From assembly GCA_949316495.1 (NCBI GenBank), contig OX439004.1, positions 45,060,447 through 45,124,446 on the forward strand: 64,000 nt of DNA, written 5' to 3'. The DNA is from Amphiduros pacificus. Lineage: Eukaryota; Annelida; Polychaeta; Phyllodocida; Hesionidae. The notes beneath the pieces were generated by a model, which saw only the letters and a program-made list of their open reading frames with translations, did no database searches and had not been told where the DNA came from. A program made the position numbers and the translations under genes. Below, piece after piece: positions 37,119 through 53,702 of this stretch (the first letter of the stretch is position 1; every line of letters starts with the position of its first letter).

Positions 37119-38484
37119 CACTAACAAAGTCACAGAGTCCATTTCTAATTGTACCTTCTAAAATATTCTCAGCTGTTTTTAATATTTATACTATGGATCG
37201 ATTAAATGAATTTTGCAATGCCGTGATGGGCCAAAGGGTGTCGATCAATATTGCTTCAGTCTTACAAAGGATATGTATATCTGTCCGAAAAATGTCCAGT
37301 GCTTAACATTCCTTGCCTATTACTCAACAAGGAAAATCGAAATATGTTTCTGTATTTTTTTATGATTTATAGAACTAATGCCCTTATATTTGTAATTCTA
37401 TGCATTTTATATAATCGTATTTAACCATTAAAGGTGGGACATGAAGGAAGATGGTTTATATTTGAATGAATGCTGTGAATGTGGGATGTCTCCCAACCTT
37501 TCACGAGGCAAGCCCGATCTCACATTTTACACACCACCCTAGTAGTATTTCCAAAACAAAAATCACCCATGCTAAAAGGGACAGCTGTATGATGTTGTAT
37601 GATGTGTAATTCAGACCAACAAACGAGGTATCGAAGTTTCTATCAATATCATTGGCAGGTGCCTTTCAATACCAAACTATTTTTGTCGTTCTTTGGAGCA
37701 TTTGTATAATTTGTTTTAAATGCCTCTGATGGAAATCAATTTAATATCCCAATCTTAAAATCTAATTGTACGTTAACACCATTATCGCCAGTTATATATT
37801 TTAAAGCATTCATGATATGAGGTATTCAAGGACCTTTTCCCTGCATGATATAGATCTGTATACACCAAACCTTGCAATCAAATGTTATTACCCATCATAT
37901 TTCCCCTACATATTGTCTGTGCCATATGAAAGTAGATGAGTCTTCTTCTAAATCCAATTTATCCATTGGACATTTTGTCAACAAACTTTGCTTTGCTGAC
38001 CAGTGATATGGTGCAAACGCCTATTTGATAAAATTTTGCTAACAATGGGGCACCTTTAGGTTGGGACAATGGAGTGATCTGGTTTTTAGAGATTCCTGTT
38101 TTTCCATTGGTACAGGCCTAACATCCTGACAAACCACAACAGAGGTCACATACTTGTACCTCTATAAAATAGCCTGTGACCTCTTATCTTTCTCTAGTTA
38201 TTTTTTCATGTTCCAAACGCTGAGTCCCCTAAAAGACTTCAAATACCCATGCTTAAGACAACTAATTTAAATATTCTGTTAATTTGTATAAGCACATAAT
38301 TTGTGATTTATGAATTATATATTTTTTTACATTATGAGAAAATATTAGAATTCCAATTCAAACTTCTCACGAGACGTTTTTGTGTGGTTTGGAATGCACT
38401 GCATTAACAGGATATTATATCTTCCATTCATATTGTCAGTGTCTGAAATTCGTTTCAAGGAAAAGGAATGATTTATAAGAATAA

Positions 38485-38487
<3 letters not shown>
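37119..38487. other. Unannotated AT-rich sequence
   Basis: No exon, element or array recognised. Confidence 0.5.

Positions 38488-38521
<34 letters not shown>
38488..38521. repeat. (AT)n microsatellite
   Basis: About 34 bp of alternating AT. Confidence 0.9.
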
Positions 38522-38524
<3 letters not shown>

Positions 38525-38725
38525 GAAGCTGGTACAGATATGAGGTACCAGAAGTATCTTTGTCAGACCTCATTATGGGATACCATCTCATACCTTAATG
38601 TGTGTAACAGGAGAGTGCCATCTGGTGTTAATAATGAATTTATTTTACATACCCCACAAATCTAACGTTCATATCAATGGCGCAAATGCCATTATCCACC
38701 ACCAGGGCACTTATTACTAACTGTG

Positions 38726-38739
38726 ACACTAGATGGCAG
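38726..38739 (+). promoter_or_regulatory. CTCF-like motif, one mismatch
   Basis: ACACTAGATGGCAG matches the CTCF core CCASYAGRKGGCRS in 13 of 14 positions. Function is inferred only. Confidence 0.25.
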
Positions 38740-38941
38740 TGATTTATATAGTTATGGCCTGGTTGTATAAATATGCTTCTCAGACATGTTTGTTCAAAAA
38801 GGCCTTGTACAGGTTACTTATGTAACTGTGACTAAGCAGCTGCACTATGAAGAGTGGGGTATTTTATATGCCTCACAGTACGTCAATGCCCCACAAGACA
38901 GGTCTGAGATTGGTAAAAACCCCATATCTGATACAATCTCT

Positions 38942-39051
<110 letters not shown>

Positions 39052-39280
39052 ATGTAAAACCAACCAACTGATGTTTTGTTTCCTTAATAAGCATATTTCA
39101 AATGTCAAATGTTGCAACCGTATCCTTTGACAAGAAATTAACCAGGAAGATACAACATTTCCGAAATAATATATTTCGAATGTAATGGGACAGTAATTTT
39201 CCTTGAACATGAGTAAAGTTGGCATATTGCTGATATGCAGAATAAATAAGGAAACTCGTTTTCGGTTTTAAAAGAGAAAA

Positions 39281-39324
39281 GAATAAGATATTTTCTGGTG
39301 GAGAATAAGATATTTTCTGGTGGA
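39281..39324. repeat. 22-bp tandem duplication
   Basis: GAATAAGATATTTTCTGGTG + GA occurs twice head to tail (39281 and 39303) without changes. Confidence 0.9.
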
Positions 39325-40450
39325 GAAGATGCCTTGAGACACCAAGAAGCATCATATCCTGTCTCATGGCCAGCCCTCCCTTTCCTATCAGAAGGCCAAA
39401 GGTTTCCCTACGCAACTTGTATCTCAAAGAGCAACACTGAAAGAAGGACTCATTGCAGAGAGTATACAGTGACCATGCACACAGAGGAAACTATAGCTTC
39501 TTTGATAGATTAGGTTATAAACCAATAACATTTTGTTGAGAAAGTTTGAGCAGGCCTGTCTTGTGATGTGCACAGATAAATGGCGCCGTGCCCCGCTCCT
39601 ACCTGACTTGTATAAATTCAATCATGTCTTGTACACTCCTGACAAACAATACGCGCATACAATCCTTCATTCTTCAAAGAAAGGTTGACAATGGCTTTGT
39701 GTGAAGCGCCACTTGACAAAACAGCATCTGAGGGAGATTTGTTATTTGAAAAACATGGCCAGAATGAGACATAGTCTACCTCAGTAGTTGCTCAAATATT
39801 TAGTGTGAGCCTTTCAGTGCGCTTTGTCTTGCACAATGGTGATGTGCCCTCAGCTGGCAATGGCAAGAGGGAGGCTGGGGCGGCGTTTTTTTGAGCAGAT
39901 TATAAGATTGCCGTGATCTTTGTGGCATTGTGGCACTGGGTGTACAAAGATTGGAAAAAAGTTGGCAGCAAGTTCAAACTGAAGGAAAAGAAGGAAGCAT
40001 GATGAAGTACGGGGCGGTGTCGAAAGGAACATGCGATCGGAACAAATGTATTGCCAACACGTCTTATATTTTCATAAATCAAAAGTGTATGAAGCCAAGT
40101 GTATAAAGCCAAATGTGATACTTAAGCTCAGCTCAAAGTACTAGCTACAGGTGGTACTCTTTGTGAAGTCATCACTCTTCCACTCTTCTGCCCCCTCCCT
40201 TCCGGCTCATTATCATGATATGCACACCAAAAACAATGGAAAATATGCAAATATATAACATGTTTGGTTCTGATTAAAAAGATCTTTTCTTGTTAATAAA
40301 AAAAAACATATCTTCTGACAACGTGATCGTGAAGCAGCGCAGTGCATGGTGGTACGATTCCAACATAAGACTGATCCACATCATAAACCTTTCATTACTT
40401 TTAAAATTATTCAGTCATGTTATGCCGAGACCTTTTTTAGCATATTTACC

Positions 40451-40670
40451 GCCACCTCACTGAAATTGTCATGTTGCAGTATCTGAAATGACAACCCACC
40501 TTGTCAAAGTTTTTTCAAGGACAGTTGGTCAAGATGTAACTTAGGCCACAAGAAAATGTAACGTGAGTGCAATGCCAACCAGACCAGAAATCGAAACCCA
40601 CGACTCTTGATGGATCACAGAGGAACTAATAAGCTTGCACTCTAACCAATTGCGAAAACACCGTGGCTCG
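40451..40670 (-). mobile_element. Old diverged copy of SINE family 1
   Basis: Read on the minus strand, it begins GCCACGGTGTTTTCGCAATT, then GGTTAGAGTGCAAGCTTATTAGTTCCTCTGTGATCC-like head sequence and box B-like GGGTTTCGAT. It ends with TGACAATTTCAGTGAGGTGG. Head, body and end all align in order with the SINE at 36300-36571 but with many changes. The (CAAA)n tail and clear target duplications are gone. It is therefore much older than the copy at 36.3 kb. Confidence 0.75.
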
Positions 40671-40856
40671 CCATCTGATAATGATTCCATTTTTCATTTA
40701 AAATATCAATCGGATCCCATTCTTTGCCCGAAATACAAGACGGGTCATATTCTGTGTCCTCAGAATAAGACTGATTCCATTCTTAAAACATATGGAAATT
40801 TATATTGTTTCAAGGTCTAACACCACAGCATGTAGAAACCCAAACTTTACACAAAG

Positions 40857-40995
40857 CACACAGTAGCACACACCAGGGATAACACACATACACCAGAAAA
40901 ACACACATACACCAGCAATAACACACACCAGCAATAACACACACCAGAAATAACACACACCAGCATTTAAGCATTTACACACACTAAAAATAACA
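40857..40995. repeat. CA-rich degenerate tandem repeat
   Basis: Repeated AACACACACCAGCAAT and AACACACATACACCAG, units of 15-20 bp with variable length. Confidence 0.8.
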
Positions 40996-41941
40996 CACAG
41001 CGAGGCTTTGGTTTTATCTTTGAATTTCAAATGAAATAAAATCTTCAATAAATGCTGTGTTATCATAGTTGTATATAAATTTGCATCTTTCCTGGACCTA
41101 TCTGATGAGCTTCATTATACGTTAGACCGAATCAGTTTGTAAACACTGAGGTGCAAGAAGGTAGCAATCCAAATTATCAATGGACACTATGTTACAGCAC
41201 AAATCTGCGGCCAAAGCACATCTGAGCACTAATGAAACTTTCGACAACGGTTACGTATATGTGAACCTTGTATTTAAGACATTGTATTTGATTGATAGAT
41301 CATCAGGCATTTATGAATTCTGCTGAATACCTCTCAATATTACATGAAATGCCAGTGGGTGGCTTCGGATTCATCTCGCAGATTGGTAATGACTTAATAG
41401 ATCAGAAGTAAGACAGGACAGAAAAACGTGCCTTGAAATAATGTAAGTGTAAATATTATGTCTTACGTCACTGCAAATGGTATTTCAGACCCATCTTGAG
41501 ATATTTTCAAAGAAGATATAGTGCTGCCTCACTGTATTGTCAAGTGGTAGGCAACATGAAAACACGTCCCGTCACGGATTCATAACGAGAATGGGCTTGT
41601 CATCCCCCTCCCCCACCAAACCCCCCTCATCTACGGGGTAAGCTCATATCAGCAACTGTTGCGTGGAAGCAGCAATCCCTAACACCATTGGAACTCCTAC
41701 TCATTTTATTTGATGATCAAAAAAGAGCAGGATCTGATCAAATTGGCCTGTGTTGAGACAAAAGGACAGAATAGGAACTCACAAAAGTGCATAAGCTACT
41801 TTGAGTTTGTTTATATCGCTATCTTGCAATTATTTCTTTTTCATTTTCATTATCTCGCCTTTCAATGCAGCTTACTTGTCGCAGATTATTTGCCCCACCC
41901 ATGGCGAATATAAACACAATGGCATGGGGGTTATATTGTCT
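40996..41941. other. Unannotated sequence
   Basis: No gene recognised. A ~29-bp stretch near 41518 (ATAGTGCTGCCTCAC) resembles the reverse of the SINE family 1 tail but cannot be extended. Confidence 0.4.
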
Positions 41942-42610
41942 CTGATGATCTGCAGGAAGCTATAGGGTCTAGAGTAATGTAGACAATCTGGCCGATGAGA
42001 GGAAGTATGGGGGCTAGAGTAATGTAGACAATCTGGTGGATGGGAGGAAGTATGGGGGCTAGAGTAATGTAGACAATCTGGTGGATGGGAGGAAGGCTAT
42101 AGGGACTAGAGTAATATAGACAATCTGGTGGATGGGAGGAGGCTATAGAGGCTAGAGAAATGTAGACAATCTGGTGGATGGGAGGAAGGCTATAGGGGCT
42201 AGAGTAATATAGACAATCTGGCGGATGGGAGGAAGGCTATAGGCCGATTGCGGGTTACCATCTTGTTTTTTTTAATGATTAGATTTTAGAGAGTTTTTTG
42301 TGCACTTCCGATTGTAATTGTGCAGTTCCGGCGTGTTGTTTTCAATGGGGCAGTATGGCGACCCGCAATCGGCCTATAGGGGCTAGAGTAATATAGACAA
42401 TCTGGCGGATGGGAGGAAGGCTATAGGGGCTAGAGTAATATAGACAATCTGGCGGATGGGAGGAAGGCTATAGGGGCTAGAGTAATATAGACAATCTGGC
42501 GGATGGGAGAAAGCTATAGGGCTTAAGTAATATAGTCAATCTGGCGGTTTGGAGGAAGCTTTTATGGCTAGAGTAACATAAACACTCTGATGAACTGGAG
42601 GAAACTTGAA
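41942..42610. repeat. 47-bp minisatellite with an inserted element
   Basis: The unit carries TATAGGGGCTAGAGTAATAT, AGACAATCTGGCGGATGGGA and GGAAGGC, 47 bp. About 11 copies. The left units carry GTGGATGG and ATGTAGAC, the right ones GCGGATGG and ATATAGAC; the last two are strongly diverged. It is interrupted at 42242-42374 by a small inverted-repeat element. It is unrelated to the 47-bp array at 31.7 kb. Confidence 0.93.
42242..42374. mobile_element. 133-bp inverted-repeat element (MITE) with TATA target
   Basis: The ends are GGCCGATTGCGGGTTACCAT and its inverse, ATGGCGACCCGCAATCGGCC, 20-bp inverted repeats with two mismatches. TATA flanks both sides (42238-42241 and 42375-42378). Removing the insert and one TATA restores an intact array unit (GGAAGGC TATA GGGGCTAG). 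The interior is AT-rich with runs of T and codes for nothing. The true duplication could be TA (Tc1/mariner type) or TATA; the superfamily is undecided. Confidence 0.85.
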
Positions 42611-43489
42611 TCTTCATCACAATATTACAAGTGTACAGTGTGTGCCAAGATGAAATCGTTCATTCTCAACCACTCCAATGTCTAGCCTTGCTCAGTTTAC
42701 CAGTTATAGATCACCCTTAAATGCAAAAGATCGACTGCGGCATGATCTACACAACTCAACCAATGGCATGTAATTAATTGTGGACAAGTGGGCGATGCCA
42801 GCACTGTATACTCTCATATACATCCTTAAAACAAATTACCATACACTACCCTAAACCGCAGCGCATCTAAATGCAAAATAGGCGTATTTTCTGAAAATAC
42901 ACCTTCAAAAATGGGTACATAAATGATATGCTGTGAAATATATAATATATAGATGAGGATGATGTTGATACACTTAATACATACATAGCGCAGACGACAC
43001 ATGGCATCGTGCTGCGTACACGCCCCCGGCTATGTGAAACCTGGCTGGCCATGTGTGGTGTCTACAACATTCTTTTATTATTAATGGACTAATGAGTAAA
43101 CAAACATACTGATTTACAATGTTCACAGGCCATGGATATCGTATTTATCTAATTTACAGACCATGTTCCTGGATGATTCAAATAAAAAAATCGCTTTACC
43201 CACATATTTAGAATGTCACTCCCTATATAAGTGTTTCTCTTGTTAAGGGCTTTCAAGAGAGTTGCTCCACATTAATATGACAAATCTCTTCAGCGGCGCA
43301 AAGCCTGCTATCGTCAGGTAACTGATTGTTGTGCCATTTTAGATTGAGAGCATTGTATTCTCGTCCATTTAGCCGGAACTACTTTCTCCACGATGAAATC
43401 CCATCATGTCCAAGGTACAGACAAACAGGGCTGATGCATAAAATATACAAATGTAGCATTAGGTGGGTGCATTTTATAACGAGCACGGC

Positions 43490-43905
43490 TATGGCTTGAC
43501 TACTCAGTGGGAGTACCTGACAACGAGGCCGGGGCTCGCCGCAACATTTGACCCAGGTTTGACTTCTGGGTGGGGTTACCTGATATTGTAGCCAGCACGA
43601 GCCACTACACATGACCCAGGTTTGACTTTTGGGTAGGACCAAACCTGGGTTTGATCAGGCCGAAATAGCTCAAATGGTTGAGTATTCGTCTTGAGATCCG
43701 GCGATTCCCGATTCCAATCCTGGCAAGTTACTCTCAACCGCTATGAGCAGACATTGTCTGGAATCAGCGGTATATATAAATGTCGGCTTTATGGTTACCT
43801 GGCATTGTAGGCGGCTCTAGCCATTTCTTATGACCCAGGTGGTGCCTGACCATGGGTTGACTTCTGGGTTGGGGTGCCTGACCTAGGTTGGACCTCTGTG
43901 TCATT
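43490..43905. repeat. Degenerate ~65-75-bp repeats with an inserted SINE
   Basis: Three or four diverged units carry GACCCAGGTTTGACTTCTGG, GGTTACCTG, ATTGTAG and GCCACTACACATGACCCAGG. A tRNA-like SINE (43658-43790) sits between them. Confidence 0.75.
43658..43790 (+). mobile_element. tRNA-like SINE, family 2
   Basis: The first ~70 bp look like a tRNA: GGCCGAAATAGCTCAAATGG (box A region), an anticodon-arm-like middle, and CCCGATTCCAATCCTGGC (box B region). A ~60-bp unrelated body follows, ending in GTCGGCTTT. It is unlike SINE family 1 in both head and body. No clear target duplication was seen. It is not a working tRNA gene: the acceptor arms do not pair properly. Confidence 0.65.
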
Positions 43906-43911
43906 TGAAAT

Positions 43912-44035
43912 GTGAACACATCGCATTTCCCATTTGAGTTGTGAACACATTTTATTTCCCATTTGAGTTGTGAACACATTGCATTTCCCATTTGAGTTGT
44001 GAACACATTGCATTTCCCATTTGAGATGTGTACAC
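43912..44035. repeat. 29-bp minisatellite, ~4 copies
   Basis: The unit carries GTGAACACATTGCATTTCCC + ATTTGAGTT, 29 bp, four copies with few changes. Confidence 0.92.
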
Positions 44036-44449
44036 AGTGATATGATCTAGTCCAACAACTAACCTCATAATGTTAACCTCATAACTAATAAGATATGTGG
44101 TCTAGATATCAATATTTATATATTAAATAAAATAAACAGTAGGTGATGCAATCTTTTATCAATAGGAAAGACAAATGGACTTTAAAAAGACGGATGATGA
44201 GTTATTATATTATATGTATATCACTGCAACAGCGTCGCATTTGAGTTTTGGCTGAGTTCCAAAAACGGAGAGACAGCCCAGTTGTTCTGATGTTCACTCT
44301 TCACTACAGGAATGTGCTTATCCAGAATACACAACCTGTTAATATTACAAGCTTATGTCTCAACGTATCTTTTGGTGAAGTGAAATGTGTAGGCCACCTC
44401 GCATTAACCAGCAATTATTACAAAATTATTACAAAAATATATGAAATCA

Positions 44450-44830
44450 AGGTTACCATATACCCCTGGTATGTGACATCAAATCTATCATACACCCCTA
44501 CCATGTGACATCAAGGTTATCATACACCCCTACCATGTGACATCAAGGTTACCATACACCCCTGATATGTGACATCAAATCTATCATACACCCCTACTAT
44601 GTGACATCAAGGTTAACATACAACCCAGCATGTGACATCAAGGTTACAATACATCATGTGACATCAAAACTGCCATACACCCTAGCACACGAGATCAAGG
44701 CTATAATACACCAAAGCATTTGACAAGACTCTCACATACTCTAGAATATGACATCATGACTGCCATACACCCAAAGTATTTGACATCAAGCCTATCATAC
44801 ATCCTGGCATTTGACATTATAAAGTCATCG
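44450..44830. repeat. ~32-bp minisatellite, ~11 copies
   Basis: The unit carries ATCAAGGTTACCATACACCC + CTACCATGTGAC. It is well kept at 44450-44650 and decays rightwards, where units vary in length. Confidence 0.9.
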
Positions 44831-49924
<5,094 letters not shown>

Positions 49925-50545
49925 GACATCACACCATTTCACCCCCTTTTACACAACACCTGAGATTCTTTTACATAACACCCGAGATCTCTTTTACATA
50001 ACACCTAAGATCCTTTTCGCATAACACCTGAGATCTTTTTACATAATACCTGAGATTCTTACTTCCCCTCTTACACAACACCTGAGATCTCTTTTACATA
50101 ACACCTAAGATCCTTTTCGCATAACACCTGAGATCTTTTTACATAATACCTGAGATTCTTACTTCCCCTCTTACACAACACCTGAGATTCTTTTACATAA
50201 CACCCGAGATCTTTTTACATAACACCCGATATCTCTCTTTCGTAACACATGAGATCTCTTTTACATAACACCTGAGATCTTGTTTACATAACACCTTAAA
50301 TTCTTATTTTTCTCTTAATTAACAACTGAGATTCTTACTTTCCCTCTTACATAACACTTGAAATCCCTTTTACATAACACCTGAGATTCTTACTTTCCCT
50401 CTTACATAACACATGAAATCCCTTTTACATAACACCTGAGATTCTTACTTTCCCTCTTACATAACACTTGATATCCCTTTTACATAACACCTGAGATTCT
50501 TACTTTCCCTCTTACATAACACATGATATCCCTTTTACATATTGG
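49925..50545. repeat. Compound ~20-bp/60-bp tandem repeat
   Basis: The short unit is ACATAACACCTGAGATTCTT, with variants CCCGAGATCT and CCTAAGATCC. It joins into longer blocks with TTACTTTCCCTCTT. One block is duplicated at a 100-bp step (ACACCTAAGATCCTTTTCGC at 50001 and 50101). The right end (50320-50540) uses a ~60-bp unit with ACACTTGAAATCCC. Confidence 0.9.
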
Positions 50546-53500
50546 GCCATTCTTACTGACTGATAAAGATAAGTCGCATTTAGCTGTATCACAAAGAGAT
50601 TACGTTGACGTTAAATCCTAGATGTAAGGCGGGATTCCTGCTTCTACCAGAAATACGAATGTGAATATGGCAAAAGTTCAAAGATATCATAAAATCAAAT
50701 GGTTCATGAAATGACATGCTGTGCAAATTATCCTGTGATGCTGTGGAGTTTGTTCCCCACAATCATGACAGTTAAATAGTAAGGCCCTGCAGTCCATCAT
50801 ATACGCTTGCCATCTTGCACTGTAAAGCTGTAGCCAAAGGGAGGTTCATGGTTATTCGGCCCCACCACCTGAGCCACCACATTAGACTCATATACGAGAG
50901 ACCAGTGTCTCCTTCATTTCCACACATAAATGTATATCATTTGGCAAGCTTTGTAGCAAGCAAGATGCCTCAAATTGTTTCCTTCGTGCTAGTCAAAATA
51001 ACACACTAAGGACAACATACTAACGTCTACCCTACCAGTAGAGCCGAGATTGTTATTAATAATTTGTTAATAGATTTACCACAATGATTTGCAGAGTGAA
51101 TCTTAAGACCAACATGATATGATTGGTGCAGAGGAAAGATTGAAATCTTTTGTCATTTGTACAATGAATTGTGTTGGACGCCATCACCAGAAATGACCTT
51201 CTTTTTTTGTAATGCTTGGGATAAACTTACAAATGATGCAGGACCGAGTGTTGACCTCTGTATAAGATATTGCCGGTGTTCTTGAATATACATTTAACTG
51301 TCCTTGAAAATAACAATTTATAACTTTATTTTCACTTATTCATCTGTACATTTTAATATCTTATCATACACATATTTCTCATACAGACTCGCTAGCAGAG
51401 CCCTCATTCATCCAAATATGTTCACAGTTGACAAAATAAGAGCAGTTTTTAGATTTCGATTAATTTTCAGGTGAAATAATAGGATAATAAGGACATGCTG
51501 AGCTATTATGAAATCTAACACATTAATACTTTAGAGAAATTGAAAATAAAGGCTATCAATTTCAAGATCTTGATTTATCAACACGCTACATCTGATTAAA
51601 TAAAGCTTAAACATGGTAGGTTTGTAAAATATAAAAATTCACATAATCCACATAATCTTTTGAAGTTTCAGATTTATATGATTGTAAGTGTTATTTCAGA
51701 AAACGGACATTTATAAGTTGTGGCTTATCATAATATATACAAAGCCATATCGTGCTCTCAAAATATTAGAAAATTACTCAAAAGATAACACCCTTCAAAA
51801 AGAAAAATGACGAAATACTGTCAATAAAAGATAAATTGAATGGATATGCTAATGGATTATACCATTGAAAATTGGAAAAGTGGAAATCTAACTTCTGATT
51901 TTCATATATTAGCTGCTTTTATGTAATTTGAAGAAGCTGCTTCAATTGTTTCATGATTATGTGTATAAAATGGACAGTATATCATCTTTAAGAAGCCGTT
52001 TATATAAAGTTTTATGTTCTATTTCTCTAAGTTTTAGTGATGGTATGACTAGTCCATATTTAATGGTCACGTGTGAGAAGTGTGAATTGTACATGGTTAA
52101 TGGTAAAAAAGGAAAGAGACATAACTAAAACCTCTTTAATGGTCACCTAAGAGAGACATGGTGATCACAGAGACGTGTCTCATCTGAAGTAAGTAGTGAC
52201 GTAAGAGAAACATGTCTCATCTATATATAGAGAGAGAGAGGCGAGGTGAGAGACACGTGACTCATTTGAGGTTAGACGTTTCTCTTCTGAAATTTGTGAT
52301 TTTGTGAGAGAGACGCGACTTGGAGAGGCGTGATTTGTGAAGAGTGAATGGTGATAGTCATTTAGCAGCTGATGTGTTTGGGGGAATAGTTTTTGCTATT
52401 CACACCTGGGTGATACTCCAGAGAATGCACAATGGTGCCCTTGACAATTCCTCACTCATTATACAACCCTCCTCAGAAACAATTCAATTTGCTTCGCTAC
52501 AGCAGAACACTTTGTGAAACATTCCTGGACATTTGAAGTAAAATGTGAAGTGCCAATGCTCCACGCATGTGCTATTAGCGCCATCTAGTAACGGTACTTG
52601 ACAAAGTACATTCATAAGATATTAACATCTTCTCTGGAAAGAATGTGTTCTGAAACCTGATAAGTTGGAGCCAGTGGCTGACAAATTGCTTGACTTATCG
52701 TCGGTTCACGCAGAGATACTCTATGGGACGAGGGAAAGGGCCTAGCCCGAGCTGACAAGAGGCGTCAACTCAATTATCAAAGAACAGATTGAAACTGCGA
52801 TGCCATCACTCCTAGCCACCCGACCTAAAGAGCATCATCCATCCCCATTCTGATACATACCATAACTCCTAGTCACCCAAACCTAGAGAGCATCATTCAT
52901 TCCTGTTCTCTTAATCTTGACTTTTATTTATTCATGTCACATACCATGACTTTTATTCATTCCTGTCAGTACCTTGACTTTTACATATTCCTGTCATATA
53001 CTTTGATTGTTGTTTATTCATGTCACACACTTTGGTTTTTATCTTTTTCTGTGAATATAGCATGACCTTTATCCAGCTATATCAGATATGAACTCTCTCA
53101 ATTTTCGTCAGGATATATCTACCTATTACCTTTCCTAAACTTCATAACTTCACATGAACGATTATATACATTAAAACTTTCGTAATTGTATATATTTAAT
53201 ACAGTAACATGTCCTTATTTACCACAGTTATAAGTTTTTGTGTAAATTTACACTGGCAATATCGTTATCATGTAATGTGTTTTCAAACCATCTTTGATAT
53301 TCAAGAATCATTTTCCATTAGACATCACTCAGAGTATTTGGCACTTTAAAGGTGAAAAATGCTGAGTTTGCTGCCAGCATGCATAAAAGGAAAGTTGAAA
53401 CTTGGTGAAATCGTAGAGTTGGGAGTTACAAATATGGATTGGTGCATGACTGAGTAAGGTCAGGAGATTCGCTATGTCACTCTGTGTAATAACATATTCA

Positions 53501-53702
53501 TCACTGACAGCTCTTTGATCTGGTCTGTGATCGATTCTGATGTCCGTAATGCATTAAGATCACACTCTTCCTGTCATTTGGCCACATATTAACAGCGTTA
53601 ATGTCCATGTGTGTTATCCCCATCCCCCTATCCTGACATCTGACATCACTGAACATCAAGCCCACATCACTCCCAAATACACACATAACATCCTTAAAGA
53701 GG
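50546..53702. other. Unique AT-rich sequence, no gene recognised
   Basis: No exon or mobile element. Weak repetition occurs at 52130-52340 (GAGACRTGTCTCATCT-like, with a short GA tract), at 52800-52905 (two ~60-bp copies with GAGCATCATYCATYC), and at 52918-53045 (four ~34-bp units with TTGACTTTTATTCATTCCTG). Confidence 0.5.
52578..52591 (-). promoter_or_regulatory. Weak CTCF-like motif
   Basis: The minus strand TTACTAGATGGCGC matches 12 of 14 positions of the CTCF core. Weak evidence; listed because two better matches occur in the window. Confidence 0.15.

Noticed and set aside
36532-37161. 209-codon plus-strand frame
   Set aside because: A 54-bp tandem repeat read in frame, started in the SINE tail.
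41518-41546. Third copy of SINE family 1
   Set aside because: Only ~29 bp resemble the tail end and the match cannot be extended on either side.
43658-43730. tRNA gene
   Set aside because: Box-like motifs are present but the acceptor arms do not pair; more likely a SINE head.
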